From Saccharothrix sp. NRRL B-16314 (GTDB lineage Bacteria > Actinomycetota > Actinomycetes > Mycobacteriales > Pseudonocardiaceae), in the NCBI RefSeq assembly GCF_000716595.1, contig NZ_JNXC01000059.1, positions 1 to 24,132 on the forward strand: a stretch of DNA of 24,132 nt, in the 5' to 3' direction. The translations under genes and the position numbers were made by a program. The notes beneath the pieces are model-generated. The model was not told where the DNA came from, ran no database searches, and worked only from the letters and a program-made list of their open reading frames with translations. Positions 1 to 8,600 of this stretch are shown here, piece by piece (positions within the stretch are counted from its first letter, which is position 1; each line of letters starts with the position of its first letter).

Positions 1-1
1 C

Positions 2-337
2 GAGGTGCTGGACCTGGGGCGGACGAAGCGGACGGTGAGCGTGGCGCAGCGCAAGGCGCTGCACACCCGCGACCGGGGCTGCGCGTTCCCCGGCTGCGGC
101 CGACCACCGAAATGGTGCGACGCCCACCACGTGCGCCACTGGTCCGACGGCGGCGACACCGACCTCGCAAACCTCGTGCTGCTCTGCCGCACCCACCACA
201 GCCTCGTCCACCACTCACGCTGGCAGATCAGCCTCACCGGCGGGGTACCGACGTTCATCCCACCGCGCCACGTCGACCCCGCCCAGCTACCGCGCCAGAA
301 CCTCCTCCACCGACCACCCACATCCATCGCAGCCTGA
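2..337 (+). CDS. HNH endonuclease, 13E12/DUF222-type, C-terminal part (5' end outside window)
   Basis: The frame is open from the first bases of the window to a TGA at 335-337, so this is the 3' end of a longer gene; the internal GTG at 5 is not a credible start. The visible 110 or so residues carry a zinc-bound HNH fold: CAFPGC, then CDAHHVRHW, a GG-TDLANLVLLC stretch and THHSLVH. This arrangement is typical of the C-terminus of the 13E12-repeat/DUF222 HNH proteins that occur in many copies in actinobacterial genomes; the missing N-terminal part would be the DUF222 domain. These proteins are presumed DNA-cleaving, but their biological role is poorly known. The gene is convergent with the biosynthetic operon, 27 nt from its last stop codon, and is probably a neighbour rather than a pathway member. 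Confidence 0.85.
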   Translation, partial: EVLDLGRTKRTVSVAQRKALHTRDRGCAFPGCGRPPKWCDAHHVRHWSDGGDTDLANLVLLCRTHHSLVHHSRWQISLTGGVPTFIPPRHVDPAQLPRQNLLHRPPTSIAA

Positions 338-347
338 CACCTCACGC

Positions 348-366
348 GATCGGTCGGCGGCCGATC
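348..366. terminator. Possible bidirectional hairpin between convergent genes
   Basis: GATCGG (348-353) and CCGATC (361-366) form a 6-bp stem with a 7-nt loop. It can extend by three G-C pairs (345-347 with 369-371) across a 2-nt bulge. It lies between the converging HNH gene (stop 335-337) and the last operon gene (stop 365-367), overlapping that stop codon. There is no T-run on either side, so termination is plausible from position but weak from sequence. Confidence 0.3.
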
Positions 367-1447
367 ACGCGCGCAGCCGATCGAGGATTTCCGCCCCGGA
401 GAGGCCGTGCCACCCCAAGCGCGCAAGCGTGCGGCCTTCGCTGCGGTAGTCCCGACCCGCCAGCACCGAGGCGAACGTGACGACGGCTTCGGCGACCGGC
501 GTCTTCACCCCGACCCGCTGGGCGAGCTCGATCATCGGGACCAAGGTGCACGAGACGTCCTCTTGCAGCATCCGGTGGTCCAGCGATGTGGGCGCGGTGA
601 TGTCCGCGTAGGCCTTCACCGTGCGCATCGCCTCCAGCACGGTCCCGGCCGCCGGGCAGCCGTAGTAGAGGTCGAGCAGTTCGTGGAGGGCCGGGACCTT
701 CGCCTCGTAGGCCTCCCCCACGTCCACGAACTCCTGGCCGATGCGCTCCAGGAGCACGACCGTCCGCTCGCTCATGCCGTCGCGGTAGAGCAGCAGCCGC
801 TCACCCCCGTCGATCCGCGCCAGGTTCACCAGGGCGATGGGTGCGTGCGCCACCGCCCCGAAGTCGACGAGCCCGCGCTCGATCAGGTGCTGGGCGGGCT
901 CGATGCCCGGGAACAGCCCGCGCAGCAGATCCTCGTGCCGGCGTGCGGCGGTGAGGGTGAGACCGGCGAACAGGTTCCACCGCTTCCGCCCGTGCACGCG
1001 CACGCCGTCTTCGCCGTCCGGGCGGGCCGCGAACAGCGCGTCGGTCTCCACCACGTCGACCCCCGGCGCGCCCGCGTCCGCCAAGGCCCGGGCGAATTCC
1101 GCGCTGCCGCACAGCTTCCCGGAGAACAGCACCACGACGTGGCTTTCGGTCAACACGGGCGCCAGCCGGGCCGCCACGGCCGGATACGCGGTGGTGACCG
1201 TCGCGACGAACACGAGCCTGCACCCGCGCAGGGCCGAGGCCGGGACGGGGTCCACCTCGACCACGGGGAACTCGCCGTCGAGTTCCCCGCTCACGCGAAT
1301 GCGCCTCCGGGCGACGATCCCGGCCACCCGGCGCGGGTCACGCGTGCAGATCGTGACCGCGTGCCCGGCGGCGGACAGGTGGGCGGCCAACGCCAAGCCC
1401 TCCCCGCCCGCGCCGACCACCGCGACCGGCTCCGGATCGCCGCTCAC
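365..1447 (-). CDS. NAD(P)-dependent opine dehydrogenase family protein (octopine/nopaline DH-like)
   Basis: This 360-residue enzyme begins with a Rossmann nucleotide-binding loop, GAGGEG at residues 12-17. Its C-terminal helical domain is characteristic of the octopine/nopaline dehydrogenase family, including the stretches LDHRMLQEDV (about 289-298) and AGRDYRSEGRTLARLGW (about 330-346). His201 in AVAHAPIALVN sits where the family has its catalytic His. Family members reductively condense an amino acid with an alpha-keto acid to a secondary amine. The substrate here is unknown; an aldehyde or keto group on the NRPS product is one possibility. The GTG at 1447 is chosen because it overlaps the methyltransferase stop as GTGA and leaves the usual short lead into the Rossmann strand; an upstream start at 1495 would overlap the previous gene by 52 nt. 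Last gene of the operon. A ketopantoate-reductase-like role is less likely given the C-terminal domain. Confidence 0.8.
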   Translation of the reverse strand: MSGDPEPVAVVGAGGEGLALAAHLSAAGHAVTICTRDPRRVAGIVARRRIRVSGELDGEFPVVEVDPVPASALRGCRLVFVATVTTAYPAVAARLAPVLTESHVVVLFSGKLCGSAEFARALADAGAPGVDVVETDALFAARPDGEDGVRVHGRKRWNLFAGLTLTAARRHEDLLRGLFPGIEPAQHLIERGLVDFGAVAHAPIALVNLARIDGGERLLLYRDGMSERTVVLLERIGQEFVDVGEAYEAKVPALHELLDLYYGCPAAGTVLEAMRTVKAYADITAPTSLDHRMLQEDVSCTLVPMIELAQRVGVKTPVAEAVVTFASVLAGRDYRSEGRTLARLGWHGLSGAEILDRLRA

Positions 1448-2091
1448 GCGGTGGCCGGCTTCCGGCGCAACAGATAGCGCCACGGATCGAACCACCCCTT
1501 CTCGAACGCCTTGCGCAGCAACGGGGAGCCGGTCCCGTAGCGCAGCATCTCCTGACCCGCCAGGCTTTCCGCCGTGACGACCTCCCAGCCGGTGAACCGC
1601 GCGCGCACCTCGTCCTCCCGCGCGCCCTTCAGCACCGGGTGGCGGGCCAGCGCGAGCATCAGCAACAGCGCTCCCGGGTTGGCGCGTCGCGTCACGCCGG
1701 GCACGTAGCGGTCGCGCATGCGGGAGGGCAGGCCGTGGAAGCAGCCCGCGTCGACGATCAGGTCAAGCCCCTTGGGCACCGACAAGGCGTCCAGTTCGGT
1801 CACGTCGCCCTGCACCAGCCGTGGCGACACGCCCGCGGCGGCGGCCTTCTCCTTCGCGGTCTCGACGGCGTCGCGCACGAGGTCGACGCCCGTGACGTCC
1901 CAGCCGTGGCGGGCGAGGTACACCGAATGCCTGCCGTGCCCGCAACCGAGGTCCAACGCGCGCCCCGGTGGCCGGGCGCCGTCGCCCTCCACCAGCGCAC
2001 GCACGGCGTCGTCGGGGTCGTCGCTGGACTGGGGGTTGAACGGCGACTTGTACAGCAGGTTCACGACCGCGCGGGTCGCCAGTGAGGTCAT
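1444..2091 (-). CDS. Class I SAM-dependent methyltransferase
   Basis: This 215-residue protein has the SAM-binding motif I LDLGCGHGRHS at about residues 46-56, an acidic ribose-binding residue in VTGVDLV, and a motif II/III region running through LIVDAGCFHGLPSRMRDRYV. The single-domain layout and the DAGCFHGL segment resemble small-molecule methyltransferases of the TehB/thiopurine-methyltransferase-like group. The acceptor (O, N or S) cannot be read from the sequence. In a Cys-rich pathway an S-methyl transfer is worth considering, but this is inference. The ATG at 2091 overlaps the acyl-CoA dehydrogenase stop (ATGA), and its own TGA overlaps the GTG of the opine dehydrogenase (GTGA), so it is translationally coupled on both sides. 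A longer reading frame extends upstream, but that part is antiparallel-frame shadow of the dehydrogenase. Confidence 0.85.
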   Translation of the reverse strand: MTSLATRAVVNLLYKSPFNPQSSDDPDDAVRALVEGDGARPPGRALDLGCGHGRHSVYLARHGWDVTGVDLVRDAVETAKEKAAAAGVSPRLVQGDVTELDALSVPKGLDLIVDAGCFHGLPSRMRDRYVPGVTRRANPGALLLMLALARHPVLKGAREDEVRARFTGWEVVTAESLAGQEMLRYGTGSPLLRKAFEKGWFDPWRYLLRRKPATA

Positions 2092-3266
2092 CGTCCTGGG
2101 TTTCCTTCCTCGTCCCGCCCTGCCGCCTCCGGAACGGCCAGCAGGGTCGCCGCGACGGTGCGCAGCTGGATGTTGGTCGTGCCCTCGTAGATGCCGCCGA
2201 CCTTGGCGTCGCGGTGCAGCCGCGCCACCGGGGAATCGGCGGTGTAACCGAGGCCGCCGAGCACGTCGACGGCGAGGGTCGCGGTCCGCTCGGCCACTTC
2301 GGCGCAGAAGAGCTTGGCTCCCGCGCACGCGCGCATCCGGGCGGTCGGGTCGACGCCTCGTTCCACCGCGTCCACCGCCTGCCCGAGCAGCGCGCTCGCC
2401 GCGTCGATCTCGACCGCGGCGCGCGCCAGCGGGAAGCGGACGCCTTGGAAGGCCCCGATGGGTCGGCCGAACTGCCTGCGCGTGGCGGCGTGGCGCAGGG
2501 CGTGGTCGAGGGCGCCACGGGCCAGGCCGACCTGCTGGGCCGCGATGCCGAGCTTGCCGATGTCCAGCACGGCCATGACCAGCTCCGCGCCGTGTCCCGG
2601 GCCGCCGAGCACGTCTTGCTCGGGCACGACCACCCCGTCGAACCAGACGGGGCAGGTGGAGCTGGCCCGGACGCCGAGCGTGTCCACCCGCGGGCCGACC
2701 CGCAGGCCGGGCGTGTCGGCGGACACCAGGAACAGCGTCAGCGCGCCGCCGGTGCGCGCGCACACCAGGAACAGGCCCGCCTCGGCCGCGCTGGTGATCC
2801 ACGCCTTGGCGCCGTCGATGCGGTAGCCGCCCGCCACGGGTTCGGCGCGGGTGGTCATGGCGAAGGCGTCGCTGCCCGCGCCGTCCTCGGACAGGGCGAA
2901 CGCCGCCACCGTCCCGGCCGCCAGCGGTGGCAGCCACCGGCGCTGCTGGTCCCGGCTGCCGTGGCGCAGCAGCGCGGCGGCCACCAGTGCGTTCTGCACG
3001 TCGACCAGGACGGCGACGGACGGGTCGACCACGGCCAGTTCCTCGATCGCGGCGAGGGTGTGCCGCAGGCCGCCGCCGAGTCCGCCGTAGTGCTCGGGCA
3101 CCTCGATGCCCAACAGGCCTGCGTCGCGCAGCTCGGTGAGCAGTTCCGGGTCGTAGGCCGCTTTCGCGTCCATCCCGGCCGCGCGCGGCGCGACCCGCGT
3201 GCGGGCGAACTCGGCCACCCCCTCGGTGAAGGCGGCCAAGGACTCCGCGGTCATCGGTCCGCTCAC
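2088..3266 (-). CDS. Acyl-CoA dehydrogenase family flavoprotein
   Basis: This protein of about 392 residues has the full FAD-dependent acyl-CoA dehydrogenase pattern: an N-terminal helical domain, LSEDGAGSDAFAM and GAKAWITSA in the middle beta domain, RRQFGRPIGAFQGVRF, and VDVLGGLGYTADSPVARLHRD before IYEGTTNIQL. The Glu of YEGT matches the catalytic base position of many family members. Inside NRPS clusters such enzymes often desaturate carrier-bound acyl or aminoacyl groups instead of CoA esters, so an alpha,beta-dehydrogenation of a pathway intermediate is inferred. The GTG at 3266 gives a 4-nt GTGA overlap with the P450 stop; an ATG 12 nt downstream (3254) is the alternative start. Downstream it overlaps the methyltransferase by 4 nt. 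Confidence 0.87.
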   Translation of the reverse strand: MSGPMTAESLAAFTEGVAEFARTRVAPRAAGMDAKAAYDPELLTELRDAGLLGIEVPEHYGGLGGGLRHTLAAIEELAVVDPSVAVLVDVQNALVAAALLRHGSRDQQRRWLPPLAAGTVAAFALSEDGAGSDAFAMTTRAEPVAGGYRIDGAKAWITSAAEAGLFLVCARTGGALTLFLVSADTPGLRVGPRVDTLGVRASSTCPVWFDGVVVPEQDVLGGPGHGAELVMAVLDIGKLGIAAQQVGLARGALDHALRHAATRRQFGRPIGAFQGVRFPLARAAVEIDAASALLGQAVDAVERGVDPTARMRACAGAKLFCAEVAERTATLAVDVLGGLGYTADSPVARLHRDAKVGGIYEGTTNIQLRTVAATLLAVPEAAGRDEEGNPGR

Positions 3267-4489
3267 GCCGCCACCTCCCCGGTCCGGAACTCGACGGGCA
3301 GTCGGCGCAGCCCGCGCAGGACCGCCGACGGCACTCGTTCCACCGGGCCGGTCACCGCGACGGTCTCGACCCGCCGGACGAGTTCGGCGAACAGCACGCG
3401 CAGTTCCATGCGGGCCAGGGTCGCGCCCAGGCAGAAGTGCACGCCCTGCCCGAAGGTCAGGTGGCGGTTGGGGTTCCGGTCCACCTGGAACCGTTGCGGG
3501 GAGGGGAAGACAGCCGGGTCGCGGTTCGCCGCGGCGTTCCACACGACGACCCGCTCCCCCGCCGCGATCGGGACGCCCGCGATGCCGGTGTCCGCGGTGG
3601 CGGTCCGCAGCACGTGCATCCCCGGTGTGGTCCAGCGCAGGACCTCCTCCACGGCGTGCGGCAGCAGGTCCGGGTCGGCCCGCAGCGCCTGCCACTGCTC
3701 GGGGTGCTCCACCAGGGCCAGCAGTCCACCGGAGGCCGCGTGCCGGGTGGTCTCGTTGCCGCCGATCACCAGGTTGGTGCAGTTCAGCAACACCTCTTCC
3801 ACTTCCAGCGGCGCACCGTCGACCTGGCCGTGCACCAAGGCGCTGACGAGGTCGTCACCCGGCTCCGAGCGCCGTGCTTCGGCCAGTGCCGTGTAGTACT
3901 CGAAGATCTCGCCGTAGGCGTCGGCGCGTTCGGACGGGCTGACGCGGCCGACGTCCAGGCTCGGGTCGCCGCCGCCGAACGCCGTGCTGGTCAGGTGGTA
4001 CATCCAGTCGTGGTCGGCGGCGGGCAGACCCAGCAGGTCGCAGACGACGGCCACCGGCAGCCGGGCGGCCACCGCGTCCACGAACTCCACCCCGCCGGCG
4101 GCGACGGCGCGGCCGAGCAGGTCGCCGACCAGTCCGCGCACCCCCGCTTCCAGCCTGCGCAGCACCCTGGGGGTGAACGCGCCCGCGACGATCGCGCGCA
4201 GCGCGCCGTGCCGGGGCGGGTCCGTGACCACCAGCATCCGGCCTGCGGCCGGGTCGGCGTCCACGCCGAGGACCATGCCGCGCTCGGACGTGAACAGGTC
4301 GGGGTCGCGGTAGACGGCAAGGGCGTCGGCGTGGCGGGTCACCGACCAGAACGCCGATCCGTCCGCCTGGACCGTGCGGTGCACGGGGTCGCTCTCGCGC
4401 AGCGCCGCCCACACCGCGTCCGGGTCGCCGTTGGCGTACAGCTCGGGGTCGGCCAGGTCGACGGTCGGCACCGGTGCCACGGCGCTCAC
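3263..4489 (-). CDS. Cytochrome P450 monooxygenase
   Basis: A 408-residue soluble bacterial P450, the usual length. The I-helix oxygen-binding motif is GGNETT (243-248), with the conserved acid-alcohol pair. The K-helix ExxR is EEVLR (281-285). The heme loop is FGQGVHFCLG with the cysteine ligand at 353. The substrate is not predictable. Candidates are hydroxylation of the released product or of a PCP-bound aminoacyl group, as known for other P450s encoded next to NRPS genes. No ferredoxin or ferredoxin reductase gene is visible in the window, so electrons must come from elsewhere. The GTG at 4489 is chosen over a longer upstream reading because it forms a GTGA overlap with the preceding monooxygenase and gives a normal N-terminus. 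Confidence 0.93.
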   Translation of the reverse strand: MSAVAPVPTVDLADPELYANGDPDAVWAALRESDPVHRTVQADGSAFWSVTRHADALAVYRDPDLFTSERGMVLGVDADPAAGRMLVVTDPPRHGALRAIVAGAFTPRVLRRLEAGVRGLVGDLLGRAVAAGGVEFVDAVAARLPVAVVCDLLGLPAADHDWMYHLTSTAFGGGDPSLDVGRVSPSERADAYGEIFEYYTALAEARRSEPGDDLVSALVHGQVDGAPLEVEEVLLNCTNLVIGGNETTRHAASGGLLALVEHPEQWQALRADPDLLPHAVEEVLRWTTPGMHVLRTATADTGIAGVPIAAGERVVVWNAAANRDPAVFPSPQRFQVDRNPNRHLTFGQGVHFCLGATLARMELRVLFAELVRRVETVAVTGPVERVPSAVLRGLRRLPVEFRTGEVAA

Positions 4490-5670
4490 CCCGCCGGCGC
4501 CAGGTCGAAGGTCATCATGGCCCGCCAGCCCTGTTCCGACTTCTCCGCCGGAGCCTTGCGGGTGAACGTGTTCCGCACCTTGCACAGCAGGCGGTTCTCC
4601 ACCTTCTGCAACCGGTCCATGGTGAACACACGCTTGCGCAGCCACGCCACCCGCGCCTCCCGCCGCGCCTCGTACGCGCGCAGCGCCGACACCAGGTCCG
4701 GCGTCCGCGCGATCTCCTCGCCGAGCACGGCGGCGTCCTCCAACGCCTGGCACGCGCCTTGGGCGAAGACCGTCGGCATGGCGTGCGCCGCGTCGCCGAG
4801 CAGGGTCACCGGGCCGACGCCGCGCTGCCCGGCCTCCGGGCGGACCAGCACCGGGCTCGTCACGATGGCGGACTCGGGGGTGGAGCGCACCAACGCGGTG
4901 AAGTGCTCGGGGAAGTCGGCCAGGAACGCCAGCACGGCGTCCTTGACGGGGGTGCCACCGGCGATGCGGGCACGCAGGGCGCTCGTCGTGCCCACTGTCC
5001 AGGACACGGCGTCCCCGCCGAGGGGCCAGCAGCCGACACCGCCGCCACGCGGTCCCCAGGCCATGCTGACGGTGTTCGGCTGCACCCCGGGCGCGATGCG
5101 GCCGATGCCGCGGATGGGGTGGCTGCTTTCCACCGGGTCACCGTCGCCGAGCAGCACCTGCCGCACCGCCGACCGGGCGCCGTCGGCGCCGATCAGCACG
5201 TCGCCGTGCTCGGTGGCCCCGTCGGCCAGGTGCGCGGTCACCCCGCCGCCGAGCGCGGGGGTGTACCCGGTGCAGGCGGCGCCCAGCCGCAGCGGGATGC
5301 CCGCGTCGCGGCACGCCTCGGCCAGGATGCCGACGAGGTCGGCGCGGCGGATGTTCACCGAGGCGGTGCCCAGCCCGGCGCCGATCTTCCCGATCGGGGT
5401 CTCGCCGATCGGGTGGCCGCGGTGGTCGCTCAGGCACATCCGCTCGATCGGGTCGCCGACGGCGAGGACGGCGTCCCGCAGCCCGATCCGCTCCAGCGCG
5501 GTGATGGCGTTCCCCCACAGGTTGAACGCCGTTCCCGCCGAACGGGTCGGCTCGGTGGAGCGCTCGACGACGACCGGCTCGGCGCCCGCGCGACGTGCGG
5601 CCAGCGCGGCGGCGAGACCGCCGACGCCGCCGCCGGCGATCAGGACCCGGCCACGGGTGTGCTCGGCCAC
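4486..5670 (-). CDS. FAD-dependent monooxygenase, group A aromatic-hydroxylase type
   Basis: This 394-residue protein has the three fingerprints of class A flavoprotein monooxygenases: the ADP-binding GGGVGG loop (13-18), the dual-function DG motif in LIGADGARSAVR (about 159-170), and the GD motif LLGDAAHAMPTVFAQGA (about 290-306). Such enzymes use NAD(P)H and O2 to hydroxylate or epoxidise electron-rich rings. Here the target could be an aromatic starter unit or the heteroaromatic product, but this is inference. No N-terminal export signal is seen, so it is cytoplasmic. The GTG at 5670 lies 31 nt inside the end of the preceding NRPS gene, a larger overlap than elsewhere in the operon, but it gives the only start directly ahead of the Rossmann strand. 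It overlaps the P450 by 4 nt. Confidence 0.9.
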   Translation of the reverse strand: MAEHTRGRVLIAGGGVGGLAAALAARRAGAEPVVVERSTEPTRSAGTAFNLWGNAITALERIGLRDAVLAVGDPIERMCLSDHRGHPIGETPIGKIGAGLGTASVNIRRADLVGILAEACRDAGIPLRLGAACTGYTPALGGGVTAHLADGATEHGDVLIGADGARSAVRQVLLGDGDPVESSHPIRGIGRIAPGVQPNTVSMAWGPRGGGVGCWPLGGDAVSWTVGTTSALRARIAGGTPVKDAVLAFLADFPEHFTALVRSTPESAIVTSPVLVRPEAGQRGVGPVTLLGDAAHAMPTVFAQGACQALEDAAVLGEEIARTPDLVSALRAYEARREARVAWLRKRVFTMDRLQKVENRLLCKVRNTFTRKAPAEKSEQGWRAMMTFDLAPAG

Positions 5671-8600
5671 GCCAGTGCTCCTTCCTCGAAGGTGGTGTCA
5701 CGGGGCTCGACCAGGAACCCGATGCGGCCCAGGTGGTCGAGGTAGCGGGCGAGGACTTCGGCGTCCACGAGCGGGCACCGCACGTCCTCACCCAGGAACT
5801 CCCGGGTCCGCCCGGACTCGAACCGGGGGTCGCGCATCCGATGGCTGGCGTGCTGCGTCCACTCGCTGAGCAGCGCGGTGGCCACCGTCCAGTCGGTGTC
5901 GGGTTCGTCCGCGGCCAGCTCCAGCAGCCGCGCGTACCAGCGGGTCATCGGCAGCGTCGTGGTCGGCCTGCCCGCGAGCGCGAACCCGGCGACCAGGTCG
6001 TCCAGCGCCAGCGGCCGGGGGTTGACCAGGTGGAACACCCTGCCCGCCGCGTCCGGCCTGCGGGCGATGGCCGCCATCGCCGCGCCGACGTGGTCCACGG
6101 GCACCATGTCCAGCACGCCCTCGAAAGCGGGCAGCGCGCCCAGTGCCACCGAGGCGCGCAGCAGTTCGGCCAGCGCGTCGTGACCGGCCCGCCACACCCC
6201 GGTCCGGCTGTCGCCGCTGACCCGGCCGAGCCGGTGCACCACCACCGGCAACCCGCGGTCCCGCGCCTGGGTGACCAGGCGTTCGGCGACCCACTTGGTC
6301 TCGGTGTAGCCGTTGGGCAGCACCGGGGCCACCGGGTCGAGGTCCACCTCCACGCCGCGGTACTGGCCCTCGGCGGCCGGGCGGGCGGGGAAGACACCGA
6401 CGCCGGAGACGTGGTGCAGCACCGACGGCGTGCCGGTCATGGCGAGCCGGATGATCTCGGTGGTGCCCTCGACGTTGCTCGCCCGCAGCCGCCGGTAGGG
6501 GTAGAGGAAGTTGACGTGCGCGCCGAAGTGGAAGACCTCGTCGGCACGGGCGAGGTCGGCGAACCTGTCCTCCCCGACCCCCAGGGCCGGGCGGGCGAGG
6601 TCGCCCGCGACACCGTGCAGGCGGCCCTCGAACCGGTCCTCCCACCAACCCAGCTCGCGCAGGTGCTCTTCCACCCGTGCCCGCGCCGCGACGTCGTCGG
6701 TGGCGCGCACCAGGCAGTGCACGTCCGCGCTGGTCGTGCGCAGGACTTCGACCACCAGCCGCGCGCCGGGGAACCCGGTGGCGCCGGTGACCAGGACCGT
6801 GCGCGGGTCGTGCGGCCACGCGTGACCGCCCGCGCAGGTCAGCTCGGGCGCGAGGACGGCCTCGCCGGCCAAGTCGGCCGCACCCGGCCGGTCCGGACCG
6901 GCGGCGGGGACGCCGCCGCCGTCCACGAGGGCTGCCAGGGCCGCGACGGTGGGCGACTCGAAGAGGGTGCTCAGCGGGATCGACACCCGCCAGCGCGACC
7001 TGATCCGGCTGACCACGCGGGTCGCGATCAGCGAGTGCAGGCCGAGGTCGTGCAGGTTGTCCTCGACGCCGACGGCGGTGACCTTCAACAGCTCGGTGAA
7101 GAGCTCGACCAGGTGCGCCTCGGTGGCGCTGCGCGGCGCGGTGCGCCCGTCGGCCGTCCCGCCGGGGGCCGGGAGGGCGGCACGGTCGACCTTTCCGTTG
7201 TCGCGCAACGGGATGCGCTCCAGCACGGTGACGGTGTCGGGGACCAGGTAGTCGGGGAGCACCGCGGCGCACCGGGCGCGGACCGCCGCCGGCAGCTGCT
7301 CGGCGTCCGCGCCCGCGTCGGGCACGACGTACGCGGCCAGCGTGCCGCCGGTCGACGGGTTGCGGACCGTGGCCACGGCGGCCCGGACCCCGGGCACCGC
7401 GTGCAGGTGGTGTTCGACCTCCCCGAGCTCGACGCGGTGGCCGCGGACCTTCACCTGGTCGTCGGCGCGGCCCAGGAACTCCAGTTCGCCGTCCTCGGTC
7501 CAGCGGGCGAGGTCGCCGCTGCGGTAGGCGCGCAGGTGGGCCAGCTCGGGCAGCGGGACTCGGCCGAACCGGTCCGCGGTGCGCGCGTCGCCGTCGGTGT
7601 AACCCGCGGCCACGCCCGGACCGCACAACCACATCTCCCCCGGCGCGCCCAACGGCGTCGGCAGGCCGTCGGGATCGGTGAGGACGATGGCGGTGTCGGG
7701 CAGCGGCACGCCGATGCGGGAGCGGGCTTCCGGGTCTGCGGCCTCCTCGGCGGTCAGCCGGTGCCCGCACACCCACACCGTGGCCTCGGTCGGCCCGTAC
7801 GCGTTGACGGTCGTGACGTCGCCGGTGCTCGCGAGCCAGTCCACGAGCGTGGCGGGTTCCACCTTCTCCCCGCCCAGGACCACCACCCGCAGGGCGAGGT
7901 CCGGCCCGTCGGTCGGCACTTGGCGCAGCGCCGACGGCGACAGCGTGCACACCGTGACCTGTTCGTCGGCCAACAGCTGCCGCAGGGCGTCGGGATCGCG
8001 TGCGGTGTCGGCGGGCACGACCACCAGCCGTCCGCCGGTGACCAGGGCGCCCCACGTCTCCCATGCGGCGCCGTCGAAAGCGGGTGAGAAGAACTGGGAC
8101 CAGACGTCGTCGTCGCGCAGTCCCAGTCGCTGCCGTGCGCCCGCCACCAGGCGCAGCACGTTGTGGTGGGTGACCACGACGCCCTTGGGCACGCCGGTGG
8201 ACCCGGACGTGTGCAGGACGTACGCGGGGGCGTCGGGGGCCACCTGCACCGGGACGGCGCGGTCGGGCAGGTCGCCGTCGAGGTCGACGACCGGCAGGTC
8301 CAGGTCCTCTCCCGTGCCCTGCTCTGCGACCACCGCTCGGGCTTCACAGGCGACTGCCACGGCGCGGTGCCGGGTGGCGGGGTGGTCCGGGTCCAGCGGC
8401 ACGTAGGCAGCGCCCGCGCCGAGCACGCCGAGCACCGCGGCGACGTGCCGGACACCGCGACGGGTGCGCACCAGGACGCGGTCGCCGGAGCCGATGCCCT
8501 TCGCACGCAGGGCGGCGCAGACGCGGTCCGCGAGCGCCACCAGGTCGGCGTAGGTGAGCGAGCCGTCGGGTCCGGTCACCGCCACGCGGTCGGGTGAGGA

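Noticed and set aside
1..337. The HNH nuclease as evidence for a mobile element or defence system
   Set aside because: 13E12/DUF222 HNH proteins are widespread single genes in actinobacteria, and no integrase, transposase or defence partner accompanies it here.
1448..1495. Upstream start of the opine dehydrogenase at 1495
   Set aside because: It would add 16 residues before the Rossmann strand and overlap the methyltransferase by 52 nt, while GTG 1447 gives the 4-nt overlap seen elsewhere in the operon.
407..5869. Long plus-strand open frames opposite the tailoring genes (for example 407-1477, 2082-3896, 3437-5869)
   Set aside because: They are antisense to strongly recognisable enzymes, have Arg/Ala/Pro/Gly-rich low-information translations and no domain motifs. 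GC-rich third positions keep such frames open by chance.
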